Assembly: GCA_003104995.1 (NCBI GenBank)
Contig: PQAO01000012.1
Location: 103,307-167,306, forward strand
DNA from: Dehalococcoidia bacterium
GTDB lineage: Bacteria; Chloroflexota; Dehalococcoidia; Tepidiformales; Tepidiformaceae
DNA: 64,000 nt
Direction of reading: 5' to 3'
The notes under the pieces are model-generated. The model did not search any database. It was not told where the DNA came from and saw only the letters and a program-made list of their open reading frames with translations. Positions 8,626 to 17,066 of this stretch are shown here, piece by piece (within the stretch, counting starts at the first letter, position 1; the number at the start of each line of letters is the position of its first letter). A program made the translations under genes and the position numbers.

Positions 8626-8940
8626 GCCGGCGAGATCCTTGAGGACGGCCTCGGCACGGTCGAGGCGGGCGCGGATGCCCCAGGGGCCATGGATGTTGAG
8701 CGTCATGTTCTCGGCCTGTCCGCGGACGCCCGGGAGGCGGCCGCGCTTACCGGCGGCCTCGAAGTAGCGCTGGAGTTCCGGGGCGCCATCGCCGTAGATG
8801 GCGGTGAGCACCTCGATGGTGCGGTCGTCCCAGAGGTCGTAGTCGAAGGGGTTGGGGCCGCTACCGCGGAGCCACGCGATACGGTCCACCTGGGCCTGGA
8901 TGCGCTCACGGGCGCGAGTGGGGTTTGCGACGTTCGCCAT
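8614..8940 (-). CDS. Unknown 108-residue protein
   Basis: Not recognised. Soluble, helical-looking, with P-F-D-Y-D-L-W-D-D-R-T-I-E-V-L in the middle and an acidic/basic mix. It overlaps the rimI 3' end by 12 bases. TACACT lies 8 bases before the ATG, matching the start pattern seen at other genes here and supporting it as real. Confidence 0.6.
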   Translation of the reverse strand: MANVANPTRARERIQAQVDRIAWLRGSGPNPFDYDLWDDRTIEVLTAIYGDGAPELQRYFEAAGKRGRLPGVRGQAENMTLNIHGPWGIRARLDRAEAVLKDLAGSLV

Positions 8941-8948
8941 GATCTCGA

Positions 8949-8954
8949 AGTGTA
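8949..8954 (-). promoter_or_regulatory. -10-like box of unknown gene (near-leaderless)
   Basis: TACACT, 8-base spacer, ATG at 8940. Confidence 0.35.
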
Positions 8955-8984
8955 GCGGGTGGCGAAGATGGGGGAAAACGTGGC

Positions 8985-9410
8985 TCAGGCGGCAGCCGGA
9001 CGGCCATTCAGCTCGAAGGCGATATCGCCGAGGCTGAGCAGCGCGCCCACCATCTCCACCGGCCGGTTACCGCTGACACGGGCGACATCGCCAAGGAACG
9101 CGTTCACCTCGGTGACGGGGCCGTCGCCATAGAAGCTGATGGGCCGGAGGACCCCAAGGCTGGTGCTGCACACGACCCGGCCGGAGCCATCGCGGCAGGC
9201 GAGCGCGAGCGCAACGTGATCGATGCCGTAGGGGCGGCGCATCTCGCCCATGGAGAGGCGCACCCAGTCAACGATACTTTCGGTGAGCAGGCGGGTAAGG
9301 CCGGGGTCGCCGGGCGAATCAAGAGTCCAGGTGGTCTCGCGGACGCCGATGCCCGCGCGGATGAGGCGTTCGACCCGGCGGTTGAGGGGGGACCGGTTGA
9401 GGAATGGCAT
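8985..9410 (-). CDS. Unknown 141-residue protein
   Basis: Not recognised. A mixed alpha/beta soluble protein from the ATG at 9410 (MPFLNRSPLNRR). The frame could extend to a GTG at 9506, but the added residues look non-coding. Neither start has a strong ribosome site or the TAnnnT box, so the start is uncertain. It is divergent from the gene at 9518. Confidence 0.5.
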   Translation of the reverse strand: MPFLNRSPLNRRVERLIRAGIGVRETTWTLDSPGDPGLTRLLTESIVDWVRLSMGEMRRPYGIDHVALALACRDGSGRVVCSTSLGVLRPISFYGDGPVTEVNAFLGDVARVSGNRPVEMVGALLSLGDIAFELNGRPAAA

Positions 9411-9517
9411 GTCGCCCTGTTTGTCGGCAGCGGAGGGCGGGTTCTTGGTTGCAATTGGGTGCCCAGGGGTTACGTAACTGGCCGTGGGGGCAAGCAGCCC
9501 GTACACTCGGAGATCGC

Positions 9518-9967
9518 GTGGATAACGATTTCAACGTCGACCTGGAAGAGATCGCGTCGACGATCCAGACGCACGAAGTGGTGATCGTCAGGTTCATCAC
9601 GGTGGGGCAGCGGCTGCTGCTGGACTTCCGCTCGAGCGAAATCGATGGGCCGGCGGTGCGGCTGGTGGAGCCGGTGCGAGATGTACAAGAGCGCTACAAG
9701 AGCCTGCGGCAACTGCGCCCACGGTTCGGCGACCCGGAGAAGATCGTGGCGGTGTTCTGGCCGCGGTTCGCGGGGTCGATGGAAGGGACGGGCGTGTGGC
9801 GGCAGATCGCTGAGCGGATCATCGAGACGGGGCATGCCGAATCGGTGAGGGAAGCAGCAGACGTGATGGCGGAACTGATGGAGCTGGAGCGGGAACAGCA
9901 GCGAGCGGCGATCCGGGGCGGCGAGCTGTTCAAGACGCTCTGGAGCGCCTCACCGACGCGGCGATAG
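9518..9967 (+). CDS. Unknown 149-residue protein upstream of zincin
   Basis: Not recognised. The GTG start is supported by GGAG about 6 bases upstream, and TACACT (9502-9507) may be its -10. The sequence is rich in charged residues and predicted helical at the C-terminus, with no membrane segment. It ends 10 bases before the zincin gene, so the two are probably co-transcribed and may act together. Confidence 0.6.
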   Translation: MDNDFNVDLEEIASTIQTHEVVIVRFITVGQRLLLDFRSSEIDGPAVRLVEPVRDVQERYKSLRQLRPRFGDPEKIVAVFWPRFAGSMEGTGVWRQIAERIIETGHAESVREAADVMAELMELEREQQRAAIRGGELFKTLWSASPTRR

Positions 9968-9977
9968 GGGCAGGGAT

Positions 9978-10346
9978 TTGGAACGGCGCGAGTTCCGGAG
10001 GCTGGTACGGGAAGCAGTGGCGCTGTTGCCGCCCGAGCTCCTCCAGAGCGTGCACAACGTGGACATCGTGATCGAACGGCGCCCGACGGCCATGGACCGT
10101 AAGGCGGCGGGCCTCGGGCGCGGAGGGCTGCTCCTGGGGCTGTACCACGGGATTCCGCTGACGAAGCGGGGCGAGTACTACAACCTGGTGGCCCCGGACA
10201 AGATCAGCATCTACCAGGAGCACATCGAAGCGATCTGTTCGAACGACGACGAAGTGCGGGAACAGGTGAGAAAAACGGTGCTGCACGAACTCGGGCACTA
10301 TTTCGGGATAGACGACGACCGATTGCACGAACTGGGGATGGGCTAA
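9978..10346 (+). CDS. Zincin-like metallopeptidase family protein
   Basis: 122-residue minimal zincin. H-E-L-G-H-Y-F-G-I-D (residues 103-112) is an HExxHxxGxxD-type site: two His and the downstream Asp ligate zinc and Glu is the base. The length fits the small PF06262-type bacterial family, whose cellular substrate is not established. It starts with TTG after CAGGGA, 10 bases after the preceding gene. Confidence 0.85.
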   Translation: MERREFRRLVREAVALLPPELLQSVHNVDIVIERRPTAMDRKAAGLGRGGLLLGLYHGIPLTKRGEYYNLVAPDKISIYQEHIEAICSNDDEVREQVRKTVLHELGHYFGIDDDRLHELGMG

Positions 10347-10368
10347 CCTGGTATGAAAGCAGGCCATA

Positions 10369-10384
10369 TGTGGCACAGATCACA
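10369..10384. promoter_or_regulatory. CRP/FNR-like inverted repeat
   Basis: TGTGGCACAGATCACA matches TGTGA-N6-TCACA with one mismatch, 47 bases upstream of the LCP gene's -35-like element. Sequence match only. Confidence 0.3.
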
Positions 10385-10415
10385 CGGTGCCGGTAATGAA
10401 TTGGGAATGAAGCAA

Positions 10416-10445
10416 TTGACCGGAGTGAGGCGTGCTGCGTAGGTT
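10416..10445 (+). promoter_or_regulatory. Promoter of LCP gene (leaderless)
   Basis: TTGACC (10416-10421), an 18-base spacer, and TAGGTT (10440-10445). The GTG start follows after 6 bases, so transcription would begin at or next to the start codon. Confidence 0.5.
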
Positions 10446-10451
10446 GGGAGC

Positions 10452-11900
10452 GTGACGAGCCGCGTCGAGGACACCAGGTTCGCCGCCTTTCCAGAGCGGC
10501 GTCGGGCCCGGCGGCGAGCCAGGACGGCACCACGCGTGACGGGCGCGCAGCGGTTCCTGTTTGTGCTTGCGTTATTCACGTTCGGGCTCGCATCGATGTA
10601 TACGAGCGTGGCGCTGCTGGCGCGGGTGACACCCGCGCTCTTCCCGGGGAAGTCGCTGACAAACCTGGGGATCATCAAGCCGCTGGCGAAGCTGGATACG
10701 CCCCTGGTCACGATTAAGGACCCTGGCGCGAACAGCGTGTTCAACGAACGGATCAACCTGCTGGTGCTTGGCGTGGACAAGCGCCCCGGATACCAGTTCG
10801 AAGACAACGAGAACAGCGGGTACCTGACCGACACGATTATGGTGGCGACAATCGACCCGGTGGCGGACACGGTGAGCGTGCTGAGTTTCCCGCGGGACAT
10901 GCAAATCGACATCCACACGAAGGACTTCGTGTACGAGGACCGCATCAACACGTCCTATGGGATCGGGGTGCGGGCGACGGGGTCGATCAAGGGCGGCGTG
11001 GAGCAGCTCAAGCTCGACATGAAGGAGAACTTCGGGATCGACATCAAGCACTACATCATCCTCGATTTCGAGGGGGTGGAGGGGCTGGTGGACTCCATAG
11101 GCGGGGTGGAGGTAGACATCCCCTACGACCTCTCGGTGCCTGACTGGTACTACAGCGACGATGACGTGAACGCGACGTGGGTGAGCTTCCCGCCGGGAGT
11201 GAACCAGCTGGATGGGTACCACGCGGTGGCGTTCGGGCGGCACCGGGAGTACGACAGCGACCTGAAGCGGGTGAAACGCCAACAGCTGGTACTCGAGTCG
11301 GCGATGCGGAGGGCGTTTTCGAGCGGGCTCGTGAACCGGATGGTGCGCAACCCACGAGAAATGTGGGATGCCTACGCCGGCACGGTGAAGACGGACATCC
11401 CCTATTCGAAGTTCCCGGGCTATGCGGTGGCGCTGAAAGACACGAACGGGAAGATGAAGACGTATTCGCTGGGCGACCCGGTGAACGACGTGCCGACGAT
11501 GACGCCGTTCACGACCGACGCCGGTGCCTCGGTGCTCCTCTGGAATGCCGAGAACGTGCAGTACTGGCTGAACCAGGTGTTCACCAAAGCGGCGTATGCG
11601 GCGGCTTCGGTGGAGATCCAGAACGGCTACGGCGAGGACGGGACGGTGCGGGCGGCGGCCCTGGGGCGCTACCTGGCCTATGTGAAGGGCCTGCCGACGG
11701 TGTACTACGGACCAGATGCGGCCGTGCAGCCGCGGACGTCGATCACGCTGTACGGGGCGGAGAAGCGGTCGCTGGCCGAGGACATCGCGAAGTGGATGGG
11801 GATCAGCCCGGCGGAGGTGATTGTCCTGGCGAAGACCGACACGAGCCTGCCCGACGTGGTCATCACCATCGGCAAGGACTTCAAGGTCCCGGGCGGTTAG
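10452..11900 (+). CDS. LytR-CpsA-Psr (LCP) family cell-envelope glycopolymer ligase
   Basis: 482 residues. An Arg-rich cytoplasmic N-terminus is followed by one membrane anchor (about 34-57), so the catalytic part faces outward. LCP hallmarks are N-L-L-V-L-G-V-D-K-R (102-111), T-D-T-I-M (127-131), S-F-P-R-D (145-149) and G-R-H-R-E-Y-D-S-D-L-K-R (262-273), whose Arg/Asp residues bind polyprenyl pyrophosphate. A LytR C-terminal domain occupies roughly 365-480. LCP enzymes transfer polyprenyl-linked glycopolymers to peptidoglycan or related acceptors; the polymer here is unknown. Confidence 0.93.
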   Translation: MTSRVEDTRFAAFPERRRARRRARTAPRVTGAQRFLFVLALFTFGLASMYTSVALLARVTPALFPGKSLTNLGIIKPLAKLDTPLVTIKDPGANSVFNERINLLVLGVDKRPGYQFEDNENSGYLTDTIMVATIDPVADTVSVLSFPRDMQIDIHTKDFVYEDRINTSYGIGVRATGSIKGGVEQLKLDMKENFGIDIKHYIILDFEGVEGLVDSIGGVEVDIPYDLSVPDWYYSDDDVNATWVSFPPGVNQLDGYHAVAFGRHREYDSDLKRVKRQQLVLESAMRRAFSSGLVNRMVRNPREMWDAYAGTVKTDIPYSKFPGYAVALKDTNGKMKTYSLGDPVNDVPTMTPFTTDAGASVLLWNAENVQYWLNQVFTKAAYAAASVEIQNGYGEDGTVRAAALGRYLAYVKGLPTVYYGPDAAVQPRTSITLYGAEKRSLAEDIAKWMGISPAEVIVLAKTDTSLPDVVITIGKDFKVPGG

Positions 11901-11911
11901 GCGGGCGAGAG

Positions 11912-13093
11912 CTACTCCGCGGCTTTCGGTGGCTCATAGGGCTCGTCCAGGGCGGTGCGGGCGAGTTGGTCGAGGGCGCGGTCTTCGAGGGGCGGGTTGT
12001 GGAGGGCCGCGCGGACATCGCGGTAGTAGCGCTCGATGGGGCGGCGTTTCTGGAGGCTGACTCCGCCCACGACGCGCATGGCGAGGTCAACCGCTTCGAT
12101 GCAGTTGTTCATCGTGTCGATCTTGGCCATGACGATACGGTCGATGGCGGGCGGGCCATGTTGCGGGCGGTGTTCCCACGCGCGGGAAGCGTCATCCATG
12201 AGCGCGCGGCTGCGGTGGACAAGCAGGTCGATCCGGGCGATGCGGCTGCGGACGCCGGGGTATTCCTTGATGGTCCGGTTGGAGTTGGGCGTGCGTTCGC
12301 GGGCGTAGGCCACGGCGTAGTCGCGGGCAGCCGAGGCAACGCCAATGGTGGTGGCACAGAGCCCCAGCGCGAACCAGGCCATCCCGGCGCTGCCCCGGGC
12401 ATCGCCCTGGCCGAGTGCGCGGCGGTTGAGGAGTCGGTCCGGGGTCAGGTGGATGTCGTCGAGGACGACATCGTGGCTGCCGGTTGAGCGCATGGAGAGG
12501 CTGTCCCAGGTCTCATCGATGCTGAGGCCGGGGTCAGTGCGGAGGACCATGAAGTTGGCGAGCTCGGGCGGCTGGCCATCGGGGGTGGGGAGGCGCGCCA
12601 GGACGATGAGGTGGTGGAGGAGTGGGGCCAGGGTTGCAAAGGACTTGCGGCCCGAGAGGCGCCAGCCGCCATCGTCCGGGATGGCTGTGGTGTCGGGGAG
12701 TCCACCGCCGGCGGGGCTACCAAGGCCCTCTTCAGTCGCAACGGTGTTCACGAGCTGGCCGTGCTGGACGGCGCCGGTGCACATGCGCTCAAACCACTCG
12801 GGCGGATAGGACGGGGATTCGCGCTCCTGGCCAAAGGTCTTCAGGTGCATCATGAAGGCGAGGGCTGTGGAGCCATCGGCGCGGGCGATCTGTTCGAGGA
12901 CGGCCAGATACGTGCCGAGCGAGGCTTCGGCCCCGCCGAAGCGGCCGGGGACGGTGAGGCCGTAGAAGCCAGCCGCGCGGAGGTCGGCGAAATTGTCGAA
13001 GGGGAAGGAACCCTCGCGGTCGTGTTGTTCGGCGCGGTCAGCGAAGGCAGGGGCGAGATCGCGGGCGCGGGCGGGCCAGTCGATGGAAGACAC
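11912..13093 (-). CDS. Acyl-CoA dehydrogenase family protein
   Basis: 393 residues, normal length. N-terminal helical domain (L-R-A-A-G-F-Y-G-L-T-V-P), mid-domain A-T-E-E-G-L-G-S-P and W-R-L-S-G-R-K-S-F, and a C-terminal four-helix bundle with A-M-R-V-V-G-G. It should be a FAD flavoprotein. The sequence is closer to the broad DszC/hydroxylase-like branch than to short-chain fatty acid enzymes, so the reaction is uncertain. The GTG at 13093 has TACACT exactly 6 bases upstream; the frame open further upstream runs through non-coding repeats. The neighbouring LCP gene is convergent. Confidence 0.88.
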   Translation of the reverse strand: MSSIDWPARARDLAPAFADRAEQHDREGSFPFDNFADLRAAGFYGLTVPGRFGGAEASLGTYLAVLEQIARADGSTALAFMMHLKTFGQERESPSYPPEWFERMCTGAVQHGQLVNTVATEEGLGSPAGGGLPDTTAIPDDGGWRLSGRKSFATLAPLLHHLIVLARLPTPDGQPPELANFMVLRTDPGLSIDETWDSLSMRSTGSHDVVLDDIHLTPDRLLNRRALGQGDARGSAGMAWFALGLCATTIGVASAARDYAVAYARERTPNSNRTIKEYPGVRSRIARIDLLVHRSRALMDDASRAWEHRPQHGPPAIDRIVMAKIDTMNNCIEAVDLAMRVVGGVSLQKRRPIERYYRDVRAALHNPPLEDRALDQLARTALDEPYEPPKAAE

Positions 13094-13099
13094 GGGGTG

Positions 13100-13105
13100 A
13101 GTGTA
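13100..13105 (-). promoter_or_regulatory. -10-like box of acyl-CoA dehydrogenase gene (leaderless)
   Basis: TACACT, then CACCCC, then GTG at 13093. Confidence 0.45.
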
Positions 13106-13160
13106 ACGGGTGGGGGAGGGTGCGCGTCCCGGTTGGCAGCCAGTTGCACGCCCGCATGAA

Positions 13161-13372
13161 CGGCGTTTGGGCGAGGGACATCCCAGTGCGCCATGACCGG
13201 CGCGCCTCGGACACGACGCGCTTGTAGGCGCTACTTCCCCCCGGCGGCGGGGAGGGTGACCGGGCCGTGCTCCGAGCGTCATCCGAGGCGCGTCAGGTAT
13301 GACGCGCTGCGGCGATGTCATCACCACGAGCGCAGGCGTGCTGGCACGAGGTGACTCCCACCCGGTCATCAG
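13161..13372. repeat. Tandem repeat copy 1 (~212 bp)
   Basis: First of two full copies and one partial copy of a 212-215 bp unit. It contains a copy of the last ~14 codons and stop of the MMPL gene, and a hairpin GCGCGTCA-GGTA-TGACGCGC at 13288-13307. The 67 bp before it (13094-13160) hold only the dehydrogenase promoter. Confidence 0.9.
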
Positions 13373-13586
13373 CGGCGTTCGGGCGGAGGGGGACATCCCA
13401 GTGCGCCATGACCGGCGCGCCTCGGACACGACGCGCTTGTAGGCGCTACTTCCCCCCGGCGGCGGGGAGCGTGACCGGGCCGTGCTCCGAGCGTCATCCG
13501 AGGCGCGTCAGGCATGACGCGCTGCGGCGTTGTCATCACCACGAGCGCGGGGATGCTGCACGAGGTGACTCCCACCCGGTCATCAG
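13373..13586. repeat. Tandem repeat copy 2 (~214 bp)
   Basis: Near-identical to copy 1, offset by about 212-215 bp. The hairpin recurs at 13503-13522 with loop GGCA instead of GGTA. Small indels and substitutions separate the copies, so the duplication is not brand new. Confidence 0.9.
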
Positions 13587-13702
13587 CGGCGTTCGGGCGG
13601 AGGGACATCCCAGCGCGCCATGACCGGCTCGCCTCGGACACGACGCGCTCGTAGGCGCTACTTCCCCCCGGCGGCGGGGAGGGTGACCGGGCCGTGCTCC
13701 GA
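13587..13702. repeat. Tandem repeat copy 3 (partial, overlaps the real MMPL 3' end)
   Basis: Partial copy whose last 45 bases are the genuine 3' coding end of the MMPL gene (stop at 13658-13660). Homology to copies 1 and 2 stops at about 13702, where unique MMPL sequence begins. Confidence 0.85.
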
Positions 13703-15844
13703 AGGGCCTTCGATGTGGAGGTTGGGGAGAATGCGGTCGAGCCAGCGGGGCATCCACCAGTTGGCCTCGCGCAGGAGTTCCATGGTCGAAGGCACCAGGA
13801 ACAGCCGGACGATGGTGGCATCGACGAAGATGGCGGTGGCGAGCCCGATACCGAACTCCTTGATGATGCGGTCGGGGCCGAGGACGAAGGACAGGAAGAC
13901 GGTGACCATGATGGCAGCCGCGGCGGTGATGACGCGGGCGGTGGCGGTGAGCCCGTTGGCGACGGCGATTTCGGTGTTGCCGGTGCGGAGGTATTCCTCG
14001 CGGATGCGGGAGATGAGGAAGACTTCGTAGTCCATCGAGAGCCCGAAGAGGATGGCGAACATCATCATGGGGAGGAAGACTTCGACCGGCCCCTTGTCGA
14101 CGCCGACGATGCCGGCGAACCAGCCCCACTGGAAGATCGCGACGATGACGCCGTAGGCGGCGCCGATCGAGAGCAGGTTCATGATCGAGGCTTTGACCGC
14201 GATCACCACGGAACGGAAGACGGCGGTCAGGAGGATGAAGCTGACGCCGATGACGCCCACAAAGAGGAGGGGCATGCGCTGGCCGATGCGGGTGGCGGCG
14301 TCGATGTTGCCGGCGGTGGCGCCAGAAACCCAGTACTGGGCGCCGTTGGTATCGAGCGCGTCGAGCACGTCGCCCCGAAGATACTTCACGAGGTCGGTCG
14401 TCGCGTCGTCCTGGGGTTTGGTGGTGGGCATGACGGTGATGACCGCGGTGTCGCCGGCGGGGTTCACAACCGGAGGAAACACGCGGGCCACGCCGGGAGT
14501 GGCGGCAACGGCCTCCTGGACCGCGGGGATTGTTTCCTGGCCGCCTTCCGCGAAGTCCGCGACGATGACAAGAGGGCCGTTGAAGCCGGGGCCGAAGCCC
14601 CTGGCGAGCAGGTCGTAGGAGCGGCGGCTCTGGAGGTTAGCGCTGCCGTTGCCGGCGTCGGTGAAGCCCAGGTCCATCGAGAGGATGGGGATGGAGAGCG
14701 CGAGGAGGACCGCGACCGAGCCGAGGGCGTAGATCAGCGGCCGGGCCTGGATGGCGCGGCTGAGCCGGAACCAGACGCTGGATTCGTCGATACCCTCGTT
14801 CTGGTGAAGGAAGGGGACCTTGAGGCTATCGATGCGATGACCGACCAGGGAGAGCGCGGCCGGCGTGATGGTGACGGCTACCACAACCGCCAGGACAACG
14901 ACGATGGCGCCGGCGGTGCCCAGCATGGCAACGAAGGGCAGGCCCATCACGAAGAGGCCCATGAAGGCGAGGGCCACGACCAGGCCCGCGAAGATGACCG
15001 CCCGGCCGGCGGTGGTGACGGCGATGACGACGGAGTCCTCGACGTTGCGGCCTGCGTGGAGGCCTTCGCGGAAGCGGGTGACGACCAGAAGGCTGTAGTC
15101 GATGCCGACGCCGATCCCGATCATGGCGGCGAACTGGGCGCTGAAGTCGGGGAAGCCGAGCCAGCGGGAGAGGATGCCAAGGATGGCGAACCCGGCGCCG
15201 AGGCCGAAGAGGGCCGCGCCGATCGGGAGGCCCATGGCGACGACGGAGCCAAAGGCGATCATCAGGATGAAGACGGCGGCGATGAGGCCGTAGAGCTCGG
15301 AGCCAATTTCGGGATGCTCGTTGAACTGGATGACGTTTCCGCCAGCGACAACGGTCAGATCCCCGGTGGAGTTGCCGTCGGCGATGGACATCACCCCCTT
15401 CGCGGTCGAGCGGGGGATGTCCCGCAGGGGGAGATCGAAGTGCAGGACAGCGCGGGCGATGGTGCCATCTTCCGAGATGAAGCCGGCGCTCTCGAAGGGA
15501 GATTCGATTTCGGCAACGTTGGGGAGGGCGGCAAGTTCGCCGAGGGTTGCCTCGATGGCAGGACGGGCCGTTTCGATGCCTGCCGGTGCTTCGAAAACGA
15601 TGCTGGCATCGCCACCGGCACGGGAGGGGAAGCGTTCTTCGAGAAGGTCTCGCGCCCGCTGGGACTCGGAACCGGGGAGGCTGAACTCGGTGGAGAATTC
15701 GCCGCCGAACCGGTTCAAGGCGAACACGAGCGCCACCAGGACGACGATCCAGGAGACGATGACCGTCCCGCGGCGGCGGTGAGTGAAGCGCGCCCAGCGT
15801 TCGAGCAAAGAACGCTCCGGGCGGAGCTCTGGCAGAACTGGCAT
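13658..15844 (-). CDS. MMPL/RND-family membrane transporter
   Basis: 728 residues, standard for a single MMPL exporter. Twelve membrane segments are expected in the two-fold arrangement: one near residues 25-45, a cluster of five from about 165 to 330, and a second half with the same plan. A periplasmic loop (about 45-165) begins with E-F-S-L-P-G-S-E-S. G-I-G-V-G-I-D-Y-S-L and G-L-S-M-D-Y-E-V-F-L-I-S-R carry the paired Asp-Tyr proton-relay motifs. GGGAGG precedes the ATG at 15844. Substrates of the family are lipids or hydrophobic drugs; no polyketide or mycolate genes are nearby. Its 3' end has been tandemly duplicated downstream. Confidence 0.95.
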   Translation of the reverse strand: MPVLPELRPERSLLERWARFTHRRRGTVIVSWIVVLVALVFALNRFGGEFSTEFSLPGSESQRARDLLEERFPSRAGGDASIVFEAPAGIETARPAIEATLGELAALPNVAEIESPFESAGFISEDGTIARAVLHFDLPLRDIPRSTAKGVMSIADGNSTGDLTVVAGGNVIQFNEHPEIGSELYGLIAAVFILMIAFGSVVAMGLPIGAALFGLGAGFAILGILSRWLGFPDFSAQFAAMIGIGVGIDYSLLVVTRFREGLHAGRNVEDSVVIAVTTAGRAVIFAGLVVALAFMGLFVMGLPFVAMLGTAGAIVVVLAVVVAVTITPAALSLVGHRIDSLKVPFLHQNEGIDESSVWFRLSRAIQARPLIYALGSVAVLLALSIPILSMDLGFTDAGNGSANLQSRRSYDLLARGFGPGFNGPLVIVADFAEGGQETIPAVQEAVAATPGVARVFPPVVNPAGDTAVITVMPTTKPQDDATTDLVKYLRGDVLDALDTNGAQYWVSGATAGNIDAATRIGQRMPLLFVGVIGVSFILLTAVFRSVVIAVKASIMNLLSIGAAYGVIVAIFQWGWFAGIVGVDKGPVEVFLPMMMFAILFGLSMDYEVFLISRIREEYLRTGNTEIAVANGLTATARVITAAAAIMVTVFLSFVLGPDRIIKEFGIGLATAIFVDATIVRLFLVPSTMELLREANWWMPRWLDRILPNLHIEGPSEHGPVTLPAAGGK

Positions 15845-16017
15845 CAATCCTCCCGCTCAACTTTGTGAAAGAGCGAACAATTCCACCTTACGGGACAGGG
15901 CGGTGTTAGCGCATCACCCATCAGGAGGGCGGGAGACCGTCGCGGAATGCCCGGCTGGCGGGGGATGCGGCGGAGACCGCCCGGTGCAAGCCGCTTAACC
16001 GGGCCGGAATTGGGGAT

Positions 16018-16026
16018 TGCTATAAT
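16018..16026 (+). promoter_or_regulatory. Extended -10 of moxR operon
   Basis: TGC-TATAAT, a perfect consensus -10 with the TGn extension, in the 259-bp gap between MMPL and moxR. CCGCG follows it, as at the box near 41514. No good -35 is visible. Confidence 0.55.
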
Positions 16027-16103
16027 CCGCGAATCTGACACGGGTTCGGCGTGGCACGCGATACGGCGTGGCGGCGGCCCCGGCGTCCCTGGGAGACGGC
16101 TTC

Positions 16104-17054
16104 GTGGAAGACCCGAAGATAGTTGCCGAGCGGATCATTTCGAACGTTGAGCATGTCATTGTGGGGAAGTCGCGGGAGCTGCGGCTGGCGGTCACCGCGC
16201 TGCTCTGCGGTGGGCATATGCTGATCGAGGACGTGCCGGGCGTGGGCAAGACGATGCTCGCGCGGGCGATCGCGGTTTCGACCGGGTGTACGTTCCGGCG
16301 CATCCAGTTCACGCCAGACCTGCTTCCGAGCGACGTCACCGGTGTTTCGATCTACAACCAGAAGACGGGCGACTTCGAGTTCCGGCCGGGGCCGATCATC
16401 GCTCAGGTGGTGCTGGCGGACGAAGTGAACCGGGCGACGCCGAAGACGCAGTCGGCGCTCCTCGAGGCGATGGAGGAGCGGCAGGTCACGGTCGACGGAG
16501 TAACGCACAGACTGCCGGGACCGTTCATGGTGCTGGCGACGCAGAACCCGATCGAGTACGAAGGGACGTTCCCGTTGCCCGAAGCCCAGCTCGACCGCTT
16601 CATGGTCCGGATCTACCTCGGGTATCCGAGCCCAACGGACGAAGTGCTGGTGCTGGACCAGCAGCAGACGCAGCACCCGATCGAGGCGTTGCAGCAGGTG
16701 ACGGACGCGAACGAAATCCTGCAGCTGCAGAAAGCGGTGAAGGAGATCTACGTCGATCCGCTGATCAAGCAGTACATCGTGCAACTGGCGAACGCGACCC
16801 GGGAGCACGAGGCGGTGTACCTGGGGGCGAGCCCGCGCGGTTCGCTGGCGCTGTTCCGGACTGCACAGGCAAAAGCGCTGCTCGAGGGGCGGGACTTCGT
16901 AACGCCAGACGACGTGAAGGAGCTTGCACTCTTCACCCTGGCGCACCGGGTGATCGTGAGCCCGGGCGCAAAGGTGAAGGGCATGACCCAGGCCGACGTG
17001 ATCGCGCAGTGCCTGCAGCGGGTGGCCGTGCCGGGCGCACGGGCGCGCGTCTAG
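16104..17054 (+). CDS. MoxR-family AAA+ ATPase
   Basis: 316 residues from the GTG at 16104, which has GGGAGA 7 bases upstream; a GTG at 16068 is less likely. Walker A (DVPGVGKT, 43-50), Walker B (VVLADEVNR, 102-110) and sensor 1 (ATQNP, 145-149) are intact. MoxR proteins act as chaperone-like assembly factors, usually with von Willebrand or DUF58 partners. Here DUF58 follows after 12 bases and a transglutaminase-like membrane protein overlaps that, the classic three-gene order. Confidence 0.92.
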   Translation: MEDPKIVAERIISNVEHVIVGKSRELRLAVTALLCGGHMLIEDVPGVGKTMLARAIAVSTGCTFRRIQFTPDLLPSDVTGVSIYNQKTGDFEFRPGPIIAQVVLADEVNRATPKTQSALLEAMEERQVTVDGVTHRLPGPFMVLATQNPIEYEGTFPLPEAQLDRFMVRIYLGYPSPTDEVLVLDQQQTQHPIEALQQVTDANEILQLQKAVKEIYVDPLIKQYIVQLANATREHEAVYLGASPRGSLALFRTAQAKALLEGRDFVTPDDVKELALFTLAHRVIVSPGAKVKGMTQADVIAQCLQRVAVPGARARV

Positions 17055-17066
17055 GCAGGGCGTGGA

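Noticed and set aside
9518..9526. GTGGATAAC, i.e. a TTATCCAC DnaA-box-like sequence
   Set aside because: Single copy, inside a coding start, with no cluster, AT-rich tract or replication genes nearby; not an origin.
13094..13657. An extended N-terminus for the acyl-CoA dehydrogenase (frame open to 13429)
   Set aside because: The extra residues come from the tandem repeats; the GTG at 13093 has the TAnnnT box at the standard distance.
13161..13702. Insertion sequence or transposon
   Set aside because: No transposase frame and no terminal repeats; the unit is derived from the local MMPL 3' end.
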